Positions 1 through 6,396 are shown, counted from the first letter of the stretch. The stretch: DNA of 6,865 nucleotides from Planctomycetota bacterium (GCA_018400625.1 JAGYMJ010000196.1:1-6865); one strand, 5' to 3'. The notes: generated by a model from the sequence alone, not told the origin. Made by a program: numbers and translations.

Positions 1-2667
1 CTGGACGCTATCAGGGAGCAAGAAGAGATCTTAGCCGACAAAGAAACCACAGAAGATGAACCCGTCAAAGGCGAAAAGCTCGCCGGCCCGGTATTCGGAG
101 AGGTCCGGAAGGATGCTGTCAAGGAAGACCTACTGGACGATGAAGGGCTCCTTCTCGATGATGTCCGTATCGACCCCACCACAAAAGCCTTGATGAAAGG
201 CGCCGGATTTTTTGAATCTGCGACAGATCGGCTGCGCCGGAGTAAAGTTCCGGTTCTGGTAAAACTTGCCGATAAGGTTGAATCCTTCTATGACAAGGAA
301 GCTGCGCGTATAGGTTGGATCAACGGTAAGCTGCGCCCGATTCTCAACGGCATGACAAGAGCTGAACGAAAAAAATTCAATGCAGATTTTAAACTCTATT
401 TCAAGCACCACGACAACGGCAGGGAAGAAGTAGCGCAGATGATCCTCAAGGAGAACCCAAGGCTTGCCAGAGCAGCCGAGGCGATTCACGACCTGTTCGA
501 CAAGATGGGTGAGGTCAACCAGGATCTCGGCGTTAAAGTCTACGATTCTAAAATCAATGGATGGAGGCAGATCGGCAAAATAATAGCGGGAGAATTCTGG
601 CCTCGGGTTTTGGACCCGAAAGTTCAGTCTGTGCTGCAGAACCCACGCAACGACATGGAGCTTTGGACAAAAATGGTCGATGCCCTTATCGATGAAGGGC
701 ATATCGAAAAGAGGGAAGATGCGCTGAAATATATCAAGAGCTATTTCACCGATGAGATTATAAACGATTACTTCGCCGGGATTGAAAAAGCCAGAGGTAA
801 AAAACTCCCTGAAATGTTTTATGATTATTCCTGGGATGCTTTCATGCGGTATTCAAATAAGTGGAGTACCAGGACCAGCCAGATTGAAGAATTCGGGCAA
901 GTGACCGACCCCACCTTTACGAAAGATGCTTTCCAGAAAGCAATTAACGCTACGCTTGACCATCATACCAAGCAGTATATCCGAACGCTTTCGGATCGTG
1001 TCTACAATCAGCGTCCCTTGAGCCCCTACACCTACGTTATGAATACCCTCAACTTGCTTGCCACAGGTACGCAGCTCGGGAACCCTGGCACCGCTGCGCT
1101 GAATCTCATCGGCGGAACGACTCTAAACGTTCAGATGTTTGGATGGAAGAATGTAGCAAAAGCCTATGCCGAGCTTTTATCTGATTGGGACCGCATACAG
1201 CAAGAAGGGACGGAGCTTGGAATTTTGAAAAAAGATATGCTCCGAATCCTGCGAGATACCGAAGTTGAAAATTTCAGTTATTACGAGACCGACGCCAAGT
1301 TGACCGAAGCCCTCGGGAAGTTCGCTGCCATGACGATGAAATACGGTGGATATACGCCGACCGAAAACATTATCCGGGCAACGGCCATGATCGCAGCCAA
1401 GCGCCAATTGAACGACGCCTTGAATACCTGGAACACAAAGGGCATGGACAATTCAAAGGCGAAAAAATACCTGGGCTTTATGAGCCGGAACAACATCGAT
1501 AGTCGTAAGCTGCTTCTTGAAAACGGGCATGGTGAGGAAACTTCGAAATATCTCCGTAAGATGGTGAACATCCCCCAGGGCTCTTATCGGGTTGATATGG
1601 TCCCGATCTATGCAGATACGCCAGAAGGTAGATTTCTTTTTAAATATCAGAAGTTTACTACGCAAGTAACACGAATGTTCTGGCAAAATATGTTGAAGCC
1701 GTTTGTGTCCTCGATCACCGGGGGAGAAACTATTTATGTCAACGGGAAAAAGCTCAAGATCGGGGATAAAGATGCCCGGGTTAAAACCTTCATGCCGCTG
1801 TTCCGTTATTTCCTCGGTGCCTTCGCTGGCGGGACAGCGATTCTTGCCGCACGATCAATGTTGTTCGGTTATAGCGATCCGGGTCCGGATTGGGATGAAC
1901 TCAAGAAAGCCCTTGAAAGTGACGATACGGCGTTGAAATGGGCTTACATATTCGACGAACTTTTCGCGTCAATGATGGCTGCATCTGCCTTTGGTTTTTT
2001 CGGAAACTATATTCAATTCGGTTTGGACATCCGGGATCAACAACGGGTTAAAAATCCCCTCGATCCCCCAGGACTTGCCACGTTGGATGCTGCTAAAGAA
2101 CTCGGGCTGCGTTTCTTCGAGCAAGGCAAATTGACTGCCAGGGACGTTGAACAGATTGCAGGGAGGGCTTTCGCTTTTTACCGCAGCTCCAAACGAGGGG
2201 CCGCCTCTGCACTTGCCTTGGCCGGCGAGGGGATAAAAGAGGTTGATCTTGAAATGGCCCGAAGAGACGTTGGCTACATTAGGGAAACAGCCCGCCGTTA
2301 TGCCGACCTTGCCGGGATCGTCGCGAGACAAACAACTCAAGGCAGATTTGGTAGAACTGAACGAAGCCCTATAAACCAAAAAATTTACGAGGCCCTTATC
2401 CTCGGTGAAGGAGCCCGGGCAAGAGAGATTATCCGGGAAGCGATGAGGGAAACGAAACCCAAAGACCGCCCGAAACTTCGATCCTCGATGCAGGCCTCTA
2501 TGAGAGCCCGGCAGCCTATCCGTATAGGTGGAACGCCGAGTGGAAAAGCGAAAAAAGACTTTATGCGGTGGGCCAGAGAAAACCTGCCTGCCTCGAAATA
2601 TCAGTTGCTACTCGATGTAACGCGAAGGTACGACAGCGCAGCCAGGCAGGCGGGCTTGAAAAATTAA
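1..2667 (+). CDS. Large phage virion/ejection-type protein, C-terminal part (5' end outside window)
   Basis: The reading frame is open from base 1, so the real start lies upstream; the TTG at 190 and ATG at 193 are internal codons with no ribosome-binding site. The 888 visible codons end at TAA 2665-2667. Residues 1-63 are an acidic linker (many D and E). The rest is mostly helical and rich in charged residues. Two hydrophobic stretches lie near residues 598-624 and 652-675, and the last ~100 residues are strongly basic (R/K). No enzymatic motif is visible. The size, the hydrophobic segments late in the chain and the position just before the lysis genes resemble the giant internal-virion or polyvalent proteins of podophages, which are thought to enter the cell with the DNA. 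That role is inferred from architecture; I did not recognise a named domain with certainty. Alternatives are a tape-measure-like or tail-needle-associated protein. Confidence 0.8.
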   Translation: MDAIREQEEILADKETTEDEPVKGEKLAGPVFGEVRKDAVKEDLLDDEGLLLDDVRIDPTTKALMKGAGFFESATDRLRRSKVPVLVKLADKVESFYDKEAARIGWINGKLRPILNGMTRAERKKFNADFKLYFKHHDNGREEVAQMILKENPRLARAAEAIHDLFDKMGEVNQDLGVKVYDSKINGWRQIGKIIAGEFWPRVLDPKVQSVLQNPRNDMELWTKMVDALIDEGHIEKREDALKYIKSYFTDEIINDYFAGIEKARGKKLPEMFYDYSWDAFMRYSNKWSTRTSQIEEFGQVTDPTFTKDAFQKAINATLDHHTKQYIRTLSDRVYNQRPLSPYTYVMNTLNLLATGTQLGNPGTAALNLIGGTTLNVQMFGWKNVAKAYAELLSDWDRIQQEGTELGILKKDMLRILRDTEVENFSYYETDAKLTEALGKFAAMTMKYGGYTPTENIIRATAMIAAKRQLNDALNTWNTKGMDNSKAKKYLGFMSRNNIDSRKLLLENGHGEETSKYLRKMVNIPQGSYRVDMVPIYADTPEGRFLFKYQKFTTQVTRMFWQNMLKPFVSSITGGETIYVNGKKLKIGDKDARVKTFMPLFRYFLGAFAGGTAILAARSMLFGYSDPGPDWDELKKALESDDTALKWAYIFDELFASMMAASAFGFFGNYIQFGLDIRDQQRVKNPLDPPGLATLDAAKELGLRFFEQGKLTARDVEQIAGRAFAFYRSSKRGAASALALAGEGIKEVDLEMARRDVGYIRETARRYADLAGIVARQTTQGRFGRTERSPINQKIYEALILGEGARAREIIREAMRETKPKDRPKLRSSMQASMRARQPIRIGGTPSGKAKKDFMRWARENLPASKYQLLLDVTRRYDSAARQAGLKN

Positions 2668-2668
2668 T

Positions 2669-2674
2669 AGGAGG
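2669..2674 (+). promoter_or_regulatory. Strong ribosome-binding site AGGAGG with two candidate ATGs
   Basis: AGGAGG sits 4 bases before an ATG at 2679 and 11 bases before an ATG at 2686. The first ATG opens only a 17-codon frame that stops at TGA 2730-2732. The second opens the 109-residue gene. The longer spacing is therefore the productive one, unless the short frame serves as a translated leader. Confidence 0.6.
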
Positions 2675-2685
2675 TCAGATGCAAG

Positions 2686-3015
2686 ATGCCATTATCAACT
2701 CAAGATTTGGATGCAATTACCTCGGCCATTGATGCGAAGCTCGAAGAAAAGCTGAACGGGACTTGTGCGTGCAATCTAAGCGCAGAAGATCGTCGCGAAA
2801 TGGGGCACCTGATCGGTAGGCTCCGGGACTTAGGAGACGGTAATTTGAACATTGGCGTCGAAGTTTTTTCCAGAGCCGTTCGGATGATTAACAGCGGCCG
2901 GCGCTTCGGGGAGAAGGTAGGAGGTTCCGTAGCAGTTTTCTTATTTATAAGTTTGGCTGGCGGTGTTTTAACTCTGCTTGGGTGGGGCATTAAGGTTTGG
3001 ATAAAAAATAATTGA
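2686..3015 (+). CDS. Small phage membrane protein with one C-terminal transmembrane segment (holin-like candidate)
   Basis: 109 residues. The N-terminal ~75 residues are soluble, with a helical, charged stretch and a Cys-Ala-Cys at 27-29. Basic residues (R72, R73, K77) then precede a single hydrophobic segment at about 79-104, and the protein ends in a short basic tail. This 'soluble head plus C-terminal anchor' pattern is common among small phage proteins encoded next to wall hydrolases, and some of these act as holins or anchor proteins. The gene follows the giant protein by 18 bases, so it is probably co-transcribed with it. It is separated from the wall hydrolases by a gap carrying its own promoter-like element. 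A holin role is only a contextual guess: classical holins usually have one to three membrane segments and are shorter. It could equally be a virion or membrane accessory protein. Confidence 0.75.
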   Translation: MPLSTQDLDAITSAIDAKLEEKLNGTCACNLSAEDRREMGHLIGRLRDLGDGNLNIGVEVFSRAVRMINSGRRFGEKVGGSVAVFLFISLAGGVLTLLGWGIKVWIKNN

Positions 3016-3030
3016 CGAAGACATATTTTT

Positions 3031-3061
3031 TTGGGTTATCGGTACGCATAATGCGTATAAT
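3031..3061 (+). promoter_or_regulatory. Promoter-like element before the lysis genes
   Basis: A perfect TATAAT lies at 3056-3061, in the 70-base gap between the membrane protein and the transglycosylase-like gene. The best -35 candidate is TTGGGT at 3031-3036, with a long 19-base spacer and only three or four consensus matches, so the promoter may be weak or need an activator. Transcription would begin near 3068, about 18 bases before the ATG at 3086. The -10 box overlaps the dyad at 3043-3057. Confidence 0.5.
3043..3057. repeat. Perfect 7-bp inverted repeat overlapping the -10 box (operator-like)
   Basis: TACGCAT (3043-3049), one central A, then ATGCGTA (3051-3057). All seven pairs match. 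The right arm shares TA with the TATAAT at 3056-3061, so a protein bound here would cover the spacer and the -10 region. A dimeric repressor site is the simplest reading. A one-base loop makes an RNA hairpin unlikely. Confidence 0.5.
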
Positions 3062-3085
3062 ATCAAACTCAGAGTGAGGTCTGCC

Positions 3086-3574
3086 ATGATCTTAGAACAT
3101 TTTATGTTGCCAGGGCTTAGATTGCTCCCGGCCAAGATGGATAGCCCGGAAGCGAGGATTTTGCTTGTGGCAATCGGGCTCCAGGAATCTAGGTTTCAAC
3201 ATCGTTTCCAATTAGGTTTTGAACCGGAAGATGCCCCGGCTCGGAGCTTCTGGCAGTTCGAGAGGGGCGGCGGGGTCCGGGGTGTATTGCAACACCACAC
3301 GACACATAAGGTTGCTCACAGGGTTTGTGATGTCCTCCGTATCCCTGCCGACGAGGATGCTTGTTATGACGCGATTGCGTTCAACGATGCCTTGGCCGCA
3401 GCCTTTGCCCGACTCCTGCTTTGGACGGTGCCGAAGCCTATTCCTATCGTCGGTAAAATCTCCGAAGCCTGGGACTACTATGTCGAAGGTTGGCGCCCCG
3501 GAAAACCTCATAGGGAATCTTGGGCTGATCTGTATCGACAAGCGATCAGCATTGTAGAAAGGGGGGCCGCATGA
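3086..3574 (+). CDS. Phage lytic-transglycosylase/lysozyme-like protein (candidate endolysin)
   Basis: 162 residues from the ATG at 3086, which has GAGG (3076-3079) six bases upstream. A GTG at 3074 would add four residues but has no good ribosome-binding site. Residues 31-36 read GLQESR, matching the catalytic-Glu 'ES' motif of soluble lytic transglycosylases (E34). Residues 54-59 (SFWQFE) sit where that fold has its G-L-M-Q motif. A later GWRPGKP (135-141) is typical of this phage family as I remember it. The usual AYNAG motif is not visible, so the family is divergent. There is no signal peptide. The expected role is cleavage of the glycan strand of peptidoglycan, either as a cytoplasmic endolysin needing a holin or as a virion wall-piercing enzyme. 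It is coupled to the next gene by a 4-base overlap. The wall-hydrolase call is fairly secure; the exact chemistry is not. Confidence 0.75.
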   Translation: MILEHFMLPGLRLLPAKMDSPEARILLVAIGLQESRFQHRFQLGFEPEDAPARSFWQFERGGGVRGVLQHHTTHKVAHRVCDVLRIPADEDACYDAIAFNDALAAAFARLLLWTVPKPIPIVGKISEAWDYYVEGWRPGKPHRESWADLYRQAISIVERGAA

Positions 3575-4110
3575 TCCGATTAGAAGCTGATGGACAAGTT
3601 AAGGGAATCGAAATCAGGCCCGGCGATGTTTTCGCGACGCGAAACCCGATGTGCCTTGGCAGAATGATCAATGCGGTGCAGCGGTTTTGGAGCCGGGACG
3701 GGAAATCGAAATATTCACACGCCGGTATAATTGTTAACGAAGAAGGCGAAACGTTCGAAGCTCTATGGAAAATCCAGCGGTCCGATCTATATAAGTACAC
3801 CGGCGAAGAAATCATTTTTGCTCGATGTATCGAGGTTCCATCCCAAGAGATAGACCTTGCCCTAAAACGCTTGATTGTCCAGCATACCGGGCAACGTTAT
3901 CCGTGGTGGAGGATCCCCATGCACCTTTTCCCGCCGTTGGCGAAGCTCTCAATTATCAAAAGGCCGGTATGCTCTGAGCTTGTGGCGAAATACGAACATT
4001 TGCTTGGGATACGACATGGACAATGGGCCGGGACGAATCCGGATACATTGAGTGATGAATGGATCCGATGGAAATGGTTTGAAGTTTTAGGAGAAGGTTC
4101 TTTAATCTAA
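3571..4110 (+). CDS. YiiX-like permuted NlpC/P60 (papain-fold) cysteine hydrolase
   Basis: 179 residues. The ATG overlaps the previous stop as ATGA (3571-3574), and a purine-rich GAAAGGGGGG lies just upstream, so translation is probably coupled. Residues 14-20 (IEIRPGD) resemble the entry strand of the family. YSHAGI places the candidate catalytic His at 50, and TFEAL follows at 62-66. VCSELVAKYE places the candidate catalytic Cys at 134; YiiX-type proteins carry the near-identical Y-C-S-E-L. His before Cys is the circularly permuted order of the YiiX/YaeF group. These enzymes hydrolyse amide or ester bonds, of peptides in peptidoglycan or of lipid-linked substrates. Placement right after a glycan-cleaving enzyme favours peptidoglycan peptides. 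A lipid or protein substrate remains possible. No signal peptide or membrane segment is seen. Confidence 0.75.
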   Translation: MIRLEADGQVKGIEIRPGDVFATRNPMCLGRMINAVQRFWSRDGKSKYSHAGIIVNEEGETFEALWKIQRSDLYKYTGEEIIFARCIEVPSQEIDLALKRLIVQHTGQRYPWWRIPMHLFPPLAKLSIIKRPVCSELVAKYEHLLGIRHGQWAGTNPDTLSDEWIRWKWFEVLGEGSLI

Positions 4111-4117
4111 AAGGAGG
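4111..4117 (+). promoter_or_regulatory. Consensus ribosome-binding site for the lipoprotein gene
   Basis: AAGGAGG begins one base after the preceding TAA and ends six bases before the ATG at 4124. It is the closest match to consensus in the plus-strand cluster and suggests high expression of the lipoprotein. Confidence 0.7.
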
Positions 4118-4123
4118 AAGAAG

Positions 4124-4564
4124 ATGGTCACTAAAAAAGCGGTACAATTTATGATGCTGGCAATCGTAGCGATTGCCTTATTGTCGGGATGCGTAACCAC
4201 AAATACAACATCCCTGGTTGAAAGCCCGTATGGGCAACTTGCTGTGAGGTACGCCGTGCTCCGCTTTCTGGCCGATGACCAGGCCAAGGTAGACGCTGCC
4301 CTCAAGATGGTTAAGCAGGTTAGAACCTACGTGTCCGCTGCCAAGGACCCTTCAGTGACAGCAATCGAGGGAAAAGTTGTCGGCTGGATTGTATGGGGTG
4401 ACATGCACCCGGCAGACCGAGATTTGTTGGAGTCGTTGATTGGATTGATAGTAGACGATCTCAAGGAGAAAGTTGGAGCTCGCGTGCTCGATGAAGAGGG
4501 GGTTATTAAAGTGCTCACCTATATCGATTGGATAGAGAGTGCGATTTGTAAGGCTAAGACATAA
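4124..4564 (+). CDS. Phage lipoprotein (candidate outer-membrane spanin-like component)
   Basis: 146 residues. A basic start (K4, K5) and a hydrophobic stretch (about 8-20) end in the lipobox L-S-G-C, with C23 as the lipidated residue. Val at +2 and the absence of Asp there are compatible with outer-membrane sorting in enteric-type hosts. The mature part begins with a Thr/Ser-rich linker, then predicted helices from about 35 to 65, a W-rich middle (WIVWGDMHPADRD, 89-101), and a further helical C-terminus with one Cys near 142. Small lipoproteins of this layout recur in phage genomes beside lysis genes. Two-component spanins use an outer-membrane lipoprotein to fuse the membranes at the last step of lysis. 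It is longer than many o-spanins and I see no typical inner-membrane partner except perhaps the next small frame, so the spanin role is tentative; the lipoprotein call is firm. Confidence 0.8.
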   Translation: MVTKKAVQFMMLAIVAIALLSGCVTTNTTSLVESPYGQLAVRYAVLRFLADDQAKVDAALKMVKQVRTYVSAAKDPSVTAIEGKVVGWIVWGDMHPADRDLLESLIGLIVDDLKEKVGARVLDEEGVIKVLTYIDWIESAICKAKT

Positions 4565-4695
4565 TTAAGGCAGGTAGTTGGCGACAGCGCTGGCGCAAAA
4601 AAAATCTTTTATACATAGGGATCGTCTTGGCCGGCGCTGTTTGGATGTGGGGGACGTATCATTTGATCTTCGAGGTGTGGAAGCCTACTTTTTGA
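4561..4695 (+). CDS. Possible 44-residue membrane protein with a non-canonical (ATA) or lost start
   Basis: The frame is open from 4558 to TGA 4693-4695 and has no ATG, GTG or TTG before its membrane segment. Translated, it gives a basic, Trp-containing head (W-R-Q-R-W-R-K-K), a hydrophobic stretch of about 20 residues (LLYIGIVLAGAVWMWG) and a short tail ending KPTF, a typical small one-pass membrane protein. The ATA at 4561 overlaps the lipoprotein stop as ATAA and has AAGG at 4550-4553, seven bases upstream, exactly where an ATGA-coupled start would be. Either ATA is used weakly, the start was lost by a G-to-A change, or translation enters from TTG 4578 with a frame change on the A8 run at 4597-4604. 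A chance hydrophobic frame remains possible. If real it could be a holin-type or inner-membrane lysis protein. Confidence 0.4.
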   Translation: MIKAGSWRQRWRKKNLLYIGIVLAGAVWMWGTYHLIFEVWKPTF

Positions 4696-4942
4696 CCGCC
4701 TTATACTCTCGGATGATCTTTTCGATGGGGAGGTCCCACTTCCCGCAGTCGGCGCATTCAACAGCCAACTGCCATCCATAACCGTAGCCGTGCCAATCTT
4801 CGACGAATTTCAATGTATTGTGTGGACAACATTTCGCGCATGCCGCTCGACCCGGGCTTTGTAAGCTCCCACATTTTTTACACTTAACATTGCCGTATTC
4901 ATCTGTCCAACCGGGGACAGCCCAATCGTTTTTATCTATCAA
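4685..4942 (-). CDS. Small zinc-ribbon-like protein with three CxxC pairs
   Basis: About 85 residues from TTG 4942, or 90 from ATG 4957. I prefer the TTG: GGAGG (4955-4951 on the minus strand) lies eight bases before it, and it overlaps the upstream stop as TTGA, whereas the ATG has no ribosome-binding site. In 90-residue numbering, cysteines fall at 26/29 (CKKC), 40/43/44 (CAKCC, then H46) and 68/71 (CADC), enough for one or two zinc sites. Between them is a Gly/Tyr-rich H-G-Y-G-Y-G-W. Such proteins usually bind nucleic acid or proteins, but no specific function is evident. It is the last gene of the minus-strand block and its 3' end overlaps that of the converging plus-strand small frame by 11 bases. 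Confidence 0.7.
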   Translation of the reverse strand: MIDKNDWAVPGWTDEYGNVKCKKCGSLQSPGRAACAKCCPHNTLKFVEDWHGYGYGWQLAVECADCGKWDLPIEKIIREYKAVKK

Positions 4943-5142
4943 ATTTTTGTCCTCCATCGTTTGGTGATAATTTCCAAACCCTCTTCAAGATCTTCTTTCC
5001 CTAAAGGTATTCTCTTGATCTCATAATTTTTAGGGTTTCCCCACCATTTTTTCAGAATTCTTTTTTTCTTTGATTTGGGAAATTTTATAAGTTTCCACTC
5101 GTAAAAAGCAACATTTTCATAGTGCCCGAACATCAATGTCAT
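4939..5142 (-). CDS. Hypothetical basic 67-residue protein
   Basis: The start ATG at 5142 has GGGAG eight bases upstream. The gene follows the helicase stop by 30 bases and runs into the zinc-ribbon gene, whose preferred TTG overlaps its TGA. The sequence is Lys/Arg- and Trp-rich, with a cluster K-S-K-K-K-R-I-L-K-K-W-W near the middle (residues 23-34) and an acidic patch near residues 49-54. Its high charge and aromatic content suggest a small soluble protein that may touch nucleic acid. I do not recognise a family. The DNA here is more A/T-rich than the neighbouring helicase gene, which may mark a recently acquired or fast-evolving gene. Confidence 0.6.
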   Translation of the reverse strand: MTLMFGHYENVAFYEWKLIKFPKSKKKRILKKWWGNPKNYEIKRIPLGKEDLEEGLEIITKRWRTKI

Positions 5143-5172
5143 TTGTTGTTCTCCCGGTACCCAAGGGTTTCT

Positions 5173-6336
5173 TTACAATTGCCGTTCTCCGTAATAAACA
5201 TTGGTAAGCTGTTTCCCGTTATTGGAGATAAACCATTTTCCGTTCCCACCATCCACCAGCTCCAACTTTTCTACAGGGCCGAACATGCGAAAATTGTCGC
5301 ACATATCCACGATCAGGGAATGAGATTTATTTTCCGCAGGGCGAATCGTTCTGCCTATCATTTGATAATAAAGGGCTAAACTTCTCGTGGGCCTTGCCAG
5401 GATAGCAGCATCGAGCTCAGGATAATCGAACCCGGTCGTCAAAACTCCGACATTACAGACCGCTTTAATCCGACCGCTTCGAAACAAGCCGAGAATTTTT
5501 TCCCGTTCTTTCTTGGGTGTTTTCCCGGTTACGACCGCGGAGCCAGGTATCCGCGATACGAGATATTTTGATTCGTCAACGAAACGGGTGAACACCAAAA
5601 CCCCTTTGCGTTCCGCAATCAGCCGATTTGTTTCTTCGGCAACTTTAGCCCTAAAGTTAATTTTTTTATAATACCTCTGGACGGACATATCGGTAAAATC
5701 TGCGCCTGTGCTATTCAGCACTAAATGTTTTCTATCGAAACCGTTGGTAGATTTGTATTTGAGCTTGGCGAGATATCCTGAGTCAAAAAGACTTTCATTC
5801 TGGACGTAATAAATTACATCTCGGAAAACCCTGGGCCTAGTCCTGGTAAGAAATTTCAATATTGATCCACCAAAGCCGTCCGTAACAAGCCGATACGGGG
5901 TTGCCGTAAGCCCCAAGACCTTCGCTCTTAACTGTGCCAAGAGATCGCGGTACATGCCCTGTTTTGCATTTACAAAGTGGCATTCATCGATAATCATGTA
6001 TTCAAAACCCCGGAGAATTTCCGGTTTCTTTATTACACTTCCGATTGTAGCGAACGTTACATCGGACAATTTTTTCTGGCCTACCGATGCAGAATAAATA
6101 GTGGCCCTTTCGCCATACGAAACATATTTGGCGAAGTTCTGCTCAAGGATTTCTTTCGATGGTTGAAAGATCAGAGTAGGACGATCCAGCTTTTTTGCAA
6201 TATTCGCAATCACCAGGCTTTTCCCGGACCCTGTTGGTAAAATTTCGATTGCGTTCCATCCGATATTTTTGTCTTCGAAAAAATTTACCGCAGCGTCAAC
6301 TGCTTCCTGTTGATATCCTCTGAGAATATAACGCAT
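5173..6336 (-). CDS. Phage SF2 DEAD/DEAH-type helicase (DECH box)
   Basis: 387 residues from ATG 6336. A TTG at 6351 would add five residues but lies inside the ribosome-binding site (GGAGGGAGA, 6349-6341), so the ATG is chosen. Motifs appear in the usual order: RGYQQEAV (6-13), Walker A PTGSGKS (34-40), DECH Walker B (117-120), TATP motif III (144-147), VLTTGFDYP motif V (298-306) and QMIGRTIRP motif VI (325-333). All residues expected for ATP binding and hydrolysis are present. The size is short for a helicase, and there are no added nuclease or specificity domains, as in the compact ResIII/Helicase_C proteins of many phages. Family members unwind or remodel duplex DNA or branched intermediates in replication and recombination; the exact substrate cannot be read from sequence. 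It is preceded by an 85-base gap with tandem repeats and followed by two small genes in the same direction. Confidence 0.93.
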   Translation of the reverse strand: MRYILRGYQQEAVDAAVNFFEDKNIGWNAIEILPTGSGKSLVIANIAKKLDRPTLIFQPSKEILEQNFAKYVSYGERATIYSASVGQKKLSDVTFATIGSVIKKPEILRGFEYMIIDECHFVNAKQGMYRDLLAQLRAKVLGLTATPYRLVTDGFGGSILKFLTRTRPRVFRDVIYYVQNESLFDSGYLAKLKYKSTNGFDRKHLVLNSTGADFTDMSVQRYYKKINFRAKVAEETNRLIAERKGVLVFTRFVDESKYLVSRIPGSAVVTGKTPKKEREKILGLFRSGRIKAVCNVGVLTTGFDYPELDAAILARPTRSLALYYQMIGRTIRPAENKSHSLIVDMCDNFRMFGPVEKLELVDGGNGKWFISNNGKQLTNVYYGERQL

Positions 6337-6340
6337 ACGT

Positions 6341-6349
6341 TCTCCCTCC
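6341..6349 (-). promoter_or_regulatory. Ribosome-binding site of the helicase gene
   Basis: On the minus strand, GGAGGGAGA precedes ATG 6336. It supports that start and rules out the TTG at 6351, whose first bases adjoin the site. The ten bases ending at the A of this ATG (complement of 6336-6345) are repeated exactly before the 85-residue gene (6681-6690). Confidence 0.65.
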
Positions 6350-6353
6350 AACT

Positions 6354-6370
6354 GTCAAAGATTGTTTGAC
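6354..6370. repeat. Inverted repeat GTCAAA-N5-TTTGAC upstream of the helicase
   Basis: GTCAAA (6354-6359) and TTTGAC (6365-6370) form a perfect 6-bp dyad with a 5-base centre. It ends at the helicase ribosome-binding region and includes the first, most divergent copy of the 11-bp tandem repeat. It could be an operator half-site pair, or a weak hairpin in the transcript. Confidence 0.4.
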
Positions 6371-6396
6371 GGTTGTTTGATGGTTGTTTGATGGTT
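6360..6396. repeat. Tandem 11-bp repeats (GGTTGTTTGAT) upstream of the helicase
   Basis: Three head-to-tail 11-base units: GATTGTTTGAC (6360-6370), GGTTGTTTGAT (6371-6381) and GGTTGTTTGAT (6382-6392). A truncated GGTT follows at 6393-6396. Two copies are identical and the first differs at two positions. The array fills the middle of the 85-base gap between the 85-residue gene and the helicase. No start codon on the minus strand opens a frame here. A period close to one helical turn would place each unit on the same DNA face, as in arrays of protein-binding sites; a replication iteron role is also possible. Confidence 0.75.

Noticed and set aside
130..702. Long minus-strand ORF (190 codons)
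   Set aside because: It is fully antisense to the giant virion-type protein, has no ribosome-binding site worth noting, and its translation lacks any coherent domain. The plus-strand frame is open across the whole stretch.
1969..2379. Minus-strand ORF of 136 codons
   Set aside because: Shadow of the same giant gene; the Ser/Pro/Phe-rich translation is typical of an antisense frame.
2679..2732. 17-codon frame from the ATG closest to AGGAGG
   Set aside because: Too short to call as a gene; the overlapping 109-residue frame accounts for the site, though the close spacing is noted.
3021..3032. T-run after the 109-residue gene as a terminator
   Set aside because: Seven T bases are present, but no GC-rich stem precedes them.
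3212..3557. Overlapping plus- and minus-strand ORFs within the transglycosylase-like gene
   Set aside because: Both are shadows of 3086-3574; the chosen frame carries the ES and WQF motifs and a proper ribosome-binding site.
4581..4604. GC-rich palindrome followed by eight A bases as a terminator
   Set aside because: The arms GCGACAGC/GCTGGCGC have no loop. On the plus strand the stem is followed by A, not T, and on the minus strand the T run comes before the stem. Neither orientation fits an intrinsic terminator.
4578..4781. Plus-strand ORF of 67 codons starting at TTG
   Set aside because: It runs about 100 bases into the zinc-ribbon gene on the other strand and gives no recognisable protein. 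The adjacent +1 frame gives a clean membrane segment, so this frame is at most an entry point for it.
5977..6240. Plus-strand ORF of 87 codons
   Set aside because: Antisense to the helicase motifs (Walker A to DECH region) with no independent coding signal; the same applies to the frame at 5122-5379.
6337..6351. TTG at 6351 as helicase start
   Set aside because: It would put the ribosome-binding site inside the gene; ATG 6336 has that site correctly placed.
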